DNA of 64,000 nt from Theristus sp. LFF4_11 (taxonomy: Eukaryota; Nematoda; Chromadorea; Monhysterida; Xyalidae). This document shows, piece by piece, positions 23,901 to 35,900 of this stretch. Location: contig JASANC010005265.1 of NCBI GenBank assembly GCA_030248135.1, positions 1-64,000 on the forward strand. Direction: 5' to 3'. Numbering within the stretch: position 1 is the stretch's first letter; every line of letters begins with the position of its first letter. The translations under genes and the position numbers were made by a program. Under the pieces are notes generated by a model, which worked only from the letters and a program-made list of their open reading frames with translations, made no database searches and was not told the origin of the DNA.

Positions 23901-26900
23901 TTTTGATAAGGTGATAAAGCCGTACGCGCTCGCCTAGCAAAGCAGCCCCAACGAAAAACGACTCAGAGGCACCAGTGCTCCCAAGCAATCAGAGCCAGTC
24001 CTGTTCCGCTCTCTACGAGAGCACGCGCACGACGCTTGGCGCCACACTAAAACACCGGAGTTTGGCACTGTTGCGTTTCTAGAACCGGCCGGGCAGAACC
24101 ATTCTTTGAAAACGGTAGCAGCGATTGTTTACAAACGGAAAATTGGGCGCTTTCAGTTGAATTAACGGGTGCATCGCTTCGCGAGCCAGCAGTCGCCGGC
24201 AAACATTTTGCTCGAATTGCATTGCCACCGACCTCGAGTTCGGTCGGGTGACGAGATCGGTCTCATTGAGCAGCTTTGTGAGCAGCTGCTGTCTGGCCGG
24301 CTGATTGCCCGCGATCAACGCCTTGCACGCGCACTTTTCCCAGCAGTCGCAGTAGGCCGTTGGTGAGGTGCGTTTCAGTCTGTACAATAGTGACACATGA
24401 CGGGAACACCAGCAGTTCACTTAAAAGCACAATCATGAAAGCAAAAGCGACCAGTCCATTGAAAAAAATGGACAAAGTAGCCGCACGTGACCCACTCAGC
24501 TCCACTACAAGCCTACAGTGTTGTCACACATTGTTGTTGTTGGTGGCCCAGAGTGGGAAAGGTTGCTGTTCATCGCCAAGGGTGGGAAAGGTAGAACGCA
24601 ATTTGGCCGATCGAGCGGGCTCGGTCGGGTGCGGACGCTGTGTAGGAGCTGCGTCGTTGTCGCACACTCGAACACACAAGCAGCGCGACTGGCTGCATTT
24701 TTAATTCAGCAGCATGATGCCACCAAGCAATCAGCGTGAGACGTTGACGTGAACGAACCACTCACTTGCACTCGTGTCCATTGTGACAGACGAACGCGCA
24801 CTCGGTGCAGCAACACAAGGAGCCGGTGAGGCCGCAGGTGCGACACTCGAAGATGTCCTGGTTGATGTGCTCGTCGCCAGTCCACGTGAACGAACACGTG
24901 TCGTTGTAGCACAGTGTGAACAGCGGCGAGTCGATTTGAGTCGACCGACTGAACAACAAACACACAGAAGAACGATTGAAGACACGGTGGTGGAACATAA
25001 TTTTTTTATCAATTGGCTAATCGATCACTTTTGAATTGAAAGACATCGAGATTGGGGGACAGCTTTCCCCAGGTCCGTGACGGGCTTGTCCATCTCTCGT
25101 TGCCATGCAACCCTCATCATAGTTGTTTTCAATTTCTGGTCTGCACCTAATTTCGAAACACTCATGAATCACTATTGTTCTATTTTGGTTGTATTAGTCC
25201 GGACGGGTTGGGGATGTAATTAGCTGAAGTAGAGCAAATTTTCCAGTAAATAGCTGAGAAAGTTTGCGGACGCGGGGGTGGGTGTAAAACGCTAAAAAAA
25301 GGTAAAAAACAGCTAAATAATGCTAAAAACACTCCAAATGAAGCAGAAATGCGGATGTTGCCTAAAATTCGCGAAATTTACAGAAAGTTCGGACTAAAAC
25401 GGTATTAGAATACAAAGCGGCCACACAATGTCAGCAAGCTACTGCTAATTAACAGGGCACCACAGTAACCAGCACAACTGCAAATGCGAGAAGCCGCCGA
25501 ACATACGGATGTCTGGTGTGCTGCGGCCAAATCATCGACATCAACTGCTCGTTGGTGTTCGCCTGCGCGGTCGCACGACAGATGCGCTGTATGGTCTGCC
25601 AGAGCAGCACAGCCGCCGGGTACGCCCGCGAATGCACGGCCACCATGAACGGCGTGCGTCCGTCGGCGTCGCTGCAACATTGGGGGGGGCATCGAGTTGG
25701 ACGCAGCAAACCGCAGCATGACACACAGCATGTTCGTTTAAGCCTGTCATTTCTGCGCATGTACGATAGAGCTCAACGAAAAAAAACGAACGAGATCGGT
25801 GCTGCAAGAAAACATAATTTGCCACAATTGGGGCGTTTGATTTCAACGTTCATCCAACCAGGTCACTTCGTTCTTCTTACTCTGTAATTCAACGTTTCGC
25901 ATGCTCTGTATTCTGCAGAAAGTTGGCAGGTTTACACAAACACACTTTACTCGCGGAAAAACCGCTCGCTGATTTTCAATACAGTTTTCTCCGTGCCATC
26001 TCGACGTAGACATTGACGGATAACAACGAAACACAGTAAAAATCGTCGACTCGTCCATGTTGGCACCACCACCACCACCCACCACCAACCGTGTCAACAG
26101 CAGATCCACCATGTGTTCGGTCATCACAGGACTGTCGATCAGCAGTTTCAGAATCTCCAGCGCGCGCACATGCATCGGTGTGTTCGGGTCCGGTGTCGTG
26201 TGCGTGTCGCCTGTCGCTGTCGCAGGCGGTTTCGAGGCGGCTGCTTGCGCTGGTGCAGGTGTTTCCGGCGTTGTTGTTGGAGCACTTGAACTCACACCAG
26301 CAGTGGCGCTATTTTCGGCTGATGGCAACGGGATGTTGGTCAAATCTGCATATCCAGTTTGTATTGCAAAAAACAGTCAGCAAATTTTAGTGCAGCTTTA
26401 CAGAACGCACATTCTGCGATTCTGCGAATCGATACATCAAACCCGGCAAGTTCACTGGTTGATGATGGCAAAAAATGCAAATCCCTCGCCCACTGCTAAC
26501 CATTCTGTAGCAGCACACCACCTGTGACGCTCGGTGGGGCGGCGACTGGGGCGCCGGCTGGCGGCACGGCCGGGAACTGCAACGACGACACCGATTGCTG
26601 CTGGTGTTGTTGTGTTTGCCACTGTTGTTGTTGTTGCTGCTGCTGCTGCTGATGCATACGACCACTCGCCGCCAGCATCATCTCACCGATGCTCATGCCA
26701 AGTCCACTGCTGAAATAGAAAAATAAATTGACCACTATTGGTGATATGACACGGTTGAAATGCAATGTGCGGTGCGGCTCATCAGTCGCACAAGGGCTGC
26801 CGAGCACCAGCCTTGACTGACGCTAAACTGAACAACAGCAACAACTGTGCTGCAACAAGCTGAAGCAAGCGGGCGCACACACACCTCCTTGCGCTCGAGC

Positions 26901-29900
26901 GTCTCGCCACCAGCTGCTCCCACCGTGCTTCGTAGATGCTGCGCGTCGCCGCCGCACTGCTCAGCGGGTCAGTGGCACTGTGCGCCGCCGTTGACGTCGC
27001 TGCTTGATTGGCGCTTGATGAGCGTCCGCCGGCGACAGTGGCTGCTGATGTGCATGTGGTGCTGGTTGATGTGGCGTTGTTGATTGCGGGCGTCTTGTTC
27101 GTTGACGGCACACAGCGGACGACGCACGCATGCAGCACGTTCATGTTGCCCGACAGGCGAGCGCTCGCCACTTCTTGTGCTGGAAAACGGACCGAGCAGA
27201 GCTGCGTGCAGCCGGGTGCTCAGAGACGCTCTCATTGCTGCTCAAATGGTCAAATCGAAAAATCGATTCATTATTGGCGACCAGAGCATTGGCGCAAATC
27301 AGCACGGAGATTTCATACAAAACGGAGTTTCACTGGAAAATGCGGTTCTGCTGACGCGCGAGTCGATTTCTCAAAGAAAACCAAACTGCACATGAGGCGT
27401 GCGTTTCACCGACCACACGTCAACTGGTGCATGTGCGCGCGAACGGCGTCCACATTGCCGGCGAGCACGTGCTGCATCAGCGTCGTCGTGCCAACAGCGG
27501 CTGCAAACAGTGCTAGGCGATTCACGCGAGACGACGAACCTGCGCTGCCAACCGTGAAACTGCCTGCAACAGTGGAATTTGAAAGTTGGAGTACACCATG
27601 AATCAAAAAGCCTGGCATTCGCTTGAACAACTGTGATTCAAATCTCGAAATCAAACCGACACGTTCGTTCATCGAGCTGAATTGTCCCACACGCGAAACA
27701 AGCAACTCAACTGCAGCGAATCAGCCAGAGGCAGAGACAGAAAAAGGAGAAGAAGTGCAACACGGAACTGACCAGCCAATGGGTGCACGCCGATGGTGAA
27801 CTGATTAATGGGACCAAGGCAGAGCGGGCCCAGAAGGCGAAAGCCAGCGACCGAGTCGCGGCACAACGCCACCAGACAGCCGTTGCCGTCGCGCACCAGC
27901 AGAAGATTGTCCTGACAAATGAATCGCAACAAAATCGCATCGGCACATGAATTTAACGACAATTTTGTGCGATTTTCTCAACTGACTACAAAAAACACGA
28001 AAACTTCGCGAGGAACAACGAGTTTTCCACGACACTGACATCGCCATAGTTGAAGATTTTCGGCGGCACGACGTTGGTGCCAAAAAAGGCGGACGGCAGA
28101 ATCGGCAGTGGTCGATCGGAGATCAACTTCGCCGAGAGACTGCAACGAATCATGTGCAATCGGTCGGTCGAGTGACGGTGCACAAGCGCTCGCAATCCTG
28201 CATGCAGCAATCAACACGCCCAAAGTTGTCGTTTCAACACGATTTCAGTTCAGCCGTATACAACAGTCGGTTGTCACTTCAAAACCCAATCAATCAGCGC
28301 AAACCAGTGGCATACAACAGTCTGTATGCATTGGGATATGGATGATAAAAAGGGTTGCATTCACGACATGTACAGCAGTGATATGACAGTCACAATGATC
28401 GCACCATTCGATTCAATGACCAGTGCCAACAGCGTGCGTCCCGTGATCGGCGGCACGATGCGGCACGGCTGCGCGCAGATGGACTGAGGTGAGCGCGTGA
28501 ACTGCTGCGACACAACCTGTCACGAACGCACACACCATATCACTGAGTTATGCAACAAGTAGCACAGTATCTGAAAAACCAACTCCAAAACCAACTGTTT
28601 CTGTAAATATCACCCAAATCTGATTGATGGTTAAGTGATCATTTGGTAGCCTGTGAGCTTAGCAATGTGTGAGTTTGTGTAATCCCACAGTGTTTCACCG
28701 AGTCTGATTTAGCTGGCGTCTCAAGTGTCCAGTTGTGTGTGCATGACCGACCTGCAAGTCGTCGCGTCGCAGCAGTCTCATCTTGCTGAGCACTTGATCA
28801 AGCGCCTCCGGCAGCACCCCATCCGGCCCACTGAACACCACACTGCAGTACGCACCGTCAACCTGCACAACGTCACGAACGCACCATTTCGATCCCGATG
28901 AAAATCGTTTTTTTTTGCGTAACTGCGCGTTTAGCAATTCGTTTTTTTGTGCGTACGCACGGACACGACACTTAAAAAATGGAAACGGCGATTTGGACAG
29001 AAATCGTGTCGTGTGTGGTATCTTAATGCATTGCGCGGACAGGAATAGTTTGCGCACGGGATTTAGAGCGACATCACTACGTACGGACAAGAAACGAAAT
29101 GATGTTTTCACCTTAACCGACATACCTTGACGACTTTTCCGACCTCCTGCACCTTTCCGTCATAGACAAACGTGACGTCCTTCAGAGACCACGCCTCCTC
29201 CTTGTGCGCCGGCGACGGTGGCCGCTTGCGTTTCTCGCCTAAACTCAACATCACTTTTTTCATGTCCATTGAAAATCACAGAAAGTAGAACGCAATCAGT
29301 GTTTACCTTACCTATTTTCACAGAATCACCAGCAGCTGAGTTTGTCTCGATATCCTTGTTCTGCCATGGGCTGCAATAATTACACAGATGATGTAATAGA
29401 AACTTTTGCGGCCGTCACAAGTTATGAATATGTACAAAAGATTCCGTAATCATACCAATTAACCAACGACCTACTTTGCATCCAACATATCCGGGTCAGT
29501 GATATTAATGACTCGAAATCGACACGTTTCCGCCAACGTCCACGCAGGTTCCATTAGTTGGCCAACCTTGAATGAAGAAACGACTTGAAACGGTCAAATA
29601 ACGAATCGGATAGGAAGCGTGCAGACAATGCGCACCTGCGGGTATCCCCTCGCGAACGTGAACGCCCACGCGCCGATGCCGTAGATGGGCGTCGTCCGCA
29701 TGCGCACCATCGAGTCAACCACGATCTCGTTCGTGTCGAACGTCACGTGCTTCGGGCGTGACGAGCAGCTCTTCATTTTCTCCCAGCGTTTGCGACGATC
29801 CGAGAACGGCACCACGCCCCTGTGCAGTTTTGGTGTCGTTTGCAAAACTATTTCAGTTTTTTTTTTCAGTTTTCAGTTTGTTTTTCAAATCGGAATTTTT

Positions 29901-32900
29901 TTATCAAAATTTTCACTTTTTGGTTAAACAATTTCTGGATCGATTTGAACGGTCCGTGATGTGCCACAGTCTAGTAAGTGTTCTAGAATTAAAGTTATGG
30001 TGAAGATTTCCGAAGAGCGATCAAAACGAAAGCACGCAGATACAGAATGATACGCTGAGCTGATGGTTCAATATCCGACAGTGACCGGCCAAACCTAATC
30101 CAAAACCAACCACTAAAACACTCAAGCAGTTGCCGTTTGACCGTGCAAAGCCGCAAACAAGCCATATCAACGTACCACCAAAACAGTTCGACGGCAATTT
30201 GCCCGGGCGGCGCCGGCGACTGTTCTGCGACGGCCATCGAGAACAGCAGTGACGAGTGCACGGACCGAACGTGCCCGGCGCCGGCCGGCGGCAGCAGCGT
30301 CAACGGCAGGTCCAGGCGTTGCTGCACGGCCGCACCGAGGCTCGAGTCGACGAACGAGCCGACGCGCTGCTTGCTCGTCAGCACGGTACAGCGCGCGTAG
30401 CTGCGGGCGCACAGCAAAGTGTGATCATTCATTTTGGTCCGCAACTCAATGCGCGCATAGATGGGCAAGCAGTCTCATGCATGACGCGGGCATTCAAAAA
30501 TGGGAAAAGAATCCGAGTCCCCTAAATAAGGCCGGGCCACTTAGGCTATCCTGAATGACCACATAAAGATTGAAACTGGTTTCCTTTTCACGTCTAGAAC
30601 CGCATTGAGTCGCAGGTCTTGAAGAAAAGATACTGCAAGTGCAACTTGGTGGGAGTGGACATGAGAGACCATCGTGCTACTATTGCAAGCAAATATCGCA
30701 ACAAAACCTGGTGTTACACTTCATTAATTTTACAACTGTAAAATAACTGCGCAGTGTGTTTGTTCTGGCAAACGCTGATTGGCTGCACCCATTTCCTTGG
30801 ACCAATCACTGAGCCCAATTCAATAGCAGCCAATCAGCTGATTTCCTGTGATTGGTTACAGTTCAACTTTTACAGATGTATATGCAACAACCAGAGCAGA
30901 GCATGACGTTGCCAGTTGCCTGGTTTGCCTGAACTGCCCAATTAGAACAGCGATCGCTTGAAACGCCACCTCGAGTCCATGTCTACAATTCGTTCATCAG
31001 CCAATAGTTGGTCAGCAGCAAAGTACGGATGCGTGTTCGCTGTATAGCCGGGCGGCTGATCCCACGGCCACATGCAGATGGCGCCGTCGCACTTTCGCAC
31101 GCCCACCAGGTGACTGTGCATGCCGCAAATCGAGTCGAACAAAATGCGCTCACCGCTCTGCAGAGTGGACAACGCATATCAGTACAATCATTGTTACTGG
31201 TGCGGCTGCAATCAGTGCGCGTTTTATGATGATCAGAGAACCGAGTTCAATCGAATCTAACGACGGCACACATCAACATCAACACCAACATCAACAAACA
31301 ATCATCAAGCTGCCGTCTCCCTCACGGACTGTTCACCTCATCAACCCAGTAGCGCATGGTGCCCAGTTGCACAGACACAGACGACTGCTGCGATTTGCCG
31401 GCAGATTTCGTTGGACTGCCAGCTGAACTGCTGCTGCCAGTCACTCCATCGGCAGCGTCACGTCGGCTTTCTTTCGCTTGGTCTGAGCAGAATTAAAAAA
31501 AAAGAATTATGACTTGTGTTACAAAGAGCTGTCAAATCATAAGGTGGTGAGCGATACGGAGACCAGATGCACATCAAGACGACACAAAAGAAACGCTTCG
31601 AAATTCAGAGGGTAAGACCAATCAACGAGTTGTACGCTAAAATTCAACGTCAGACGACGCGTATTCCCAAAAGCAAATAGTTGGGTAAACGAGCGACCTC
31701 TATCGGCACGCCGTCGTGCCAAGTCCCTCGCCATGGCGTAGTCGAACACGTCCGCTGAATAAATCGTCTCGCCATCCATGACAATCGGGTGATCATGGAG
31801 ACCAGCATCAAGCAGCGTCAGTAACTCCTCCGGCAGATACGTCTCTTGAGTGCCGCCCTAAAATGCAGAAAATCAAGGTACTAGGGATGGATCCGGCAAA
31901 TTTGCCGGAATCCGGGTCGGATCCGGCAAAAGCCCATTCCGGCCGGGCCGGATCCGGCAAAAATTGCCGGAATCCGGACCGGAATGGCCTTTTTATGTCT
32001 AAAAAACATCTACGCACATTTCGTCGCTTCTTCATCACATTTTCAGCATAAAACAGCACTGACACAGAAACAAAGTCAGCAAGACACAGCACGTGAACCA
32101 ACCAAAAATTACAACAACAACAATTGACAAAATTCACATCGCATAGGGATAATCAAGTGCTGGCAACAAACACTCCATTCAGAAACATGACCTTTTCGGC
32201 GTTATGAGTTGACAGACAAGATCGGCTGTACACAAACACCTGCCTGGCTTCAGAGAACATTCGTTCGCTTGCCACGCTTGTTGGTAGCGGTGCCAGGTAT
32301 CTGCGCGCGATTGTCGATAGTTTAGGGTATTTAGACGAGTTCAGCCGCCAAAAGTCTAGCATTAGATCACTTTTGTCCGGTTCGTCGATAAAATCATCCG
32401 ACTCGTACATATTCATTTCGCCGCGCAGTTCGTCTTCGAGCGACTGGATTCGCCTGACGAGTTGCGCGGTCGCGCAGCGTGAAACTCGATGCCTCCGTAG
32501 AGGCCAGTCGATTTCTTTTTTGGTTCGGGCTCGCGTTCACTTTCGTCATCGTCGTTGTTCGCGATCTCGGATGTATCGTCGCAGTTTGTGGGCGTTTCCG
32601 GTCGTTTCAAGATTTTCTTGAAATGTGAAGTAGTTCACAACGAATCGCGCCTTCATTTTCAAAGACGACTGCAGTATTCTTGAATCGCGGATCAACGTAC
32701 GTGGCCATGATGTTGGATTCGTTGTGGAAAAGTGCACGGAAGCGTGTGTCGATGCTGGTCAGCAGCGTTTCTTTCGTCGTACCAATGCCACGCGCATCGA
32801 CTTGTTCGATGCGCTACTTCAGTGCGCAAACGGCGGGCAACACCATTGAAATGGATTCGTCGTCTCGTGGATTCGTCGTTGGGGGGGGGTTATCGGGTTT

Positions 32901-35900
32901 TAGGGGATCACGCAGGGTTTTTTTTCGTCAAATTTTTTTTCCGTCAATTGACGCAAACGGTCAAAAATTTTTGCGTCAGCCCAAATATTTTTGCGTCAAT
33001 ATGACACCAGTCTAAATCGAACGAATAACGTTAACGTAACAACATTTCGGTATCTTTAATCAATAAAATCAGCGTTTTCAACGTCTGTGGCCAAATAACA
33101 AAGCAGTTTTGGCACTTGACTTGACGGTGACACGGCTGCGCAGAAACAAAACTAATTTGAATCCAGGCACCTTATGGCTTTTGTTTTAATCTTGACCAAA
33201 AAATATTGGATGCTAGCCAAGCGGACCATGAGTGGACAGCTTGTTTAAAATTAGCAGTGTTTGACAATTTGCATTTGCTGTTCAGAGAGGTGTTTTTTAC
33301 ACCGAAACTTCGATTTCTGGCAAGAAATCTAAAGTTCTGAAGATACAATTTTGTTATGTAGTAACTTTTATGAAGAAATGAAAAAAACAGCAACGAAACG
33401 GAGGAATGCGCGGAAGCCGACATGACTCTTGATTCAATGAAAATCGAATCGTAACTTCTTCCCGCAGCGAAAATTTTTGAAAACAGGTTCTGACAATGCA
33501 TTTTACGTTTACGATTTTTAGATGTCATCCAAAGTTTCTAGGCGTCTATGACACCTATTGAGATGTAAAAAATACACACGATTAGAAACTGAGCGAAGCG
33601 AACATAAAGCTCTTTTAGGATAAGAGATTGGCGCTGCGCTGAAAACAACAAATTATTGTAACATCGAACCGCTTATAACAAAACGAAGGATGAATTAGCT
33701 GACCATGCCATCCATTTTATTTGCACGATCGGCATTGTCAGACAAATTGTAAAGCAATGTGTGCGTGGCCTGCGCCGAAGGCGCGGAAAATTTGGAATCT
33801 GTGCATAAATAACTCAAAAATAGCCGTATGAAATCTTTGAAATTAGTTTGCGTCAGCTGACGCAAACGACCGAATTTTTTTGCGTCAGCCCAAATTATTT
33901 TTCGTCATTGACGCAGGATTTTGCGTCAAAAAAAACCCTGGGATCACGGCACTCCCGCACACCCACGGTAACACACGTCGCTAAAATGCTGGTGTTCTGG
34001 GGCTCACAAAAAACAACTGTTTGACAGCTAACTGAATATGACCAACGAAGATGGCTGATTTCAAAAAACCTGCTGTTGTTCATCAACAACGTCGGCCAAA
34101 ATCTGGCAGCCACCTTTTGTAAAGTGGACGATGCTGCACATAAGTGTACCACTCATGACAAAAGCAGTGAACCATTTACCATTGAACAGAACACTAAACT
34201 AAAGAAACGCTCACTGATCACATGTCAAATGCACAACAACAAAACCAACAAAGCACCGAAACAAATTTGTCAAACCATTGAACAGCTCTGAAACAGAGGA
34301 ATCAACTGGTTAATTCGCGGGTCTCGGCCATTCCGGCCGGATCCGGCAAAATTGCGCCGGAATCCGGACCGGATCCGGATCCAATTTTAGGCGCCGGAAT
34401 CCGGAATCCGGACCGGAACCGGCTCCATCCCTACAAGGTACTATCGATTTGTTCATGGGAATTCAGTCGAACAATAACGATTTCAATGACGAACGGACAA
34501 CGGAAGAAATGACTAAAATTGAATCAGCCAAAACGCAGAGGTCCTTGTTTTAAGACAGTGAGTTCTGTTGAGAGCACAGAGTTGTTGCATCGTAAAAAAA
34601 ACACGACACGCACACATGCAGTAACACGCGCCACTGTGATATCACACATGTGTGCCTGCCTGTGTTTGTTTGTGCACAGCAAGATTACTGTGTTGCGATA
34701 ACCAAGTGCACTGGTCTTCGGCACTACGACTGTCAAACCCAGCGAATTCTTGCAAGCCAAGCCAACTGCCACCTCATCAATGTCGTCGCCGTCTTCGTCG
34801 TCGCGACTGAGCAGATTGTTCACGGCCTCATTCACGTTCAGATTCGTCCGCTGCAACTCTCTGACGATCACGTCACGCGATTTACCTTGCAGCACCACTT
34901 GAGCCTGAAATGTGCGATTTGTGAAACAAAGTCTTTTTGCTCGTCGCATTACTTGGAAATCTGTAAAAACAGCGTGGAAAGCGAAATTGAAAGCAGTGGA
35001 CTTGCGGTTTTTTGTTGTTGTGATTTTTAGGCGATGTTTTTAGCCAGGGCTAACCAAGAGAAGCATACAGAACGTCATTGAGCAGGGCGCCCATTAGTTT
35101 TCTCGGTCATTATGTGCCTATACACCACTCGGCGGGGCTCGATCCCCGAGCGCACAGACTGCAGTCTAGCGCACTACCACCAGGCCACGCGGTTTGCCGC
35201 GAGACTAGCGCGGCTTCGCCATTCGTCTCCCTTTCTCGTCTCACGATAACCAAAGAAATTCAGAACGTGTGAATTGTACCGACACAACCAAACAAACCTG
35301 CGCAATGAACTCCTCGGGAATGGCGGAGGCCGGAATGAGCTGCCGGGAGCCGACGATGACGCCGCGCGCTGAGCGCCCGGGACGCGCGGCCATCATGACA
35401 CGACGGATCTTCGCCGATCGACTGGCCAACGAAGCGTGCGCGCTCTGCGATGAGGCGTCGCCGCCGCCGCCTGCGTTTGTTTGTGCGACAAAAGTGGGAA
35501 CAAGACAACAACGGCACCGCCCTTGATTTGAATTGTGCGTTGCAAAACAGATGCGTCCCGGAAAACACCAATAAATATTTCAAGCCAAAACCGGTCCTGA
35601 TTTTTACGCAAAATCAGTGAAGTGAAAAACGGTTTTTTTTTATTTTGATACTTTTACATTCTTTTTTACACTTTACTTTTACACTTCTTTTTGACATTTT
35701 TATTCTTTCCAAAAAATTTAAAACGTTTTTTTTTCGATTACATCGGATTACATTTGCCGGTCGCCGTTGTGCCAACAAAAGCACTGTCTGGCGTTAAAGA
35801 CCCGTTTATACCTGACGTATGCATGAGCGGCGGGTCACGTCAGGTCTCGTGTTTATTGCGTACTACCGTTCATACCTGAAGCACGTCAACGGACGTCTGC

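Larger units (their letters stand above)
31882..34433 (-). mobile_element. hAT-superfamily element, 2,552 bp, 8-bp target duplication
   Basis: The ends TAGGGATGGATCCGG and CCGGCTCCATCCCTA are inverted repeats. The 8-bp duplication CAAGGTAC (31874-31881 and 34434-34441) is perfect, the hAT hallmark. Subterminal regions are dense in CCGGAATCCGG palindromes. A broken transposase (32153-32830, minus) is inside and a second element (32913-33940) is nested within it. The insertion sits in UBR5 intron 5, with its edge 16 bp from the exon 6 acceptor. Confidence 0.95.
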
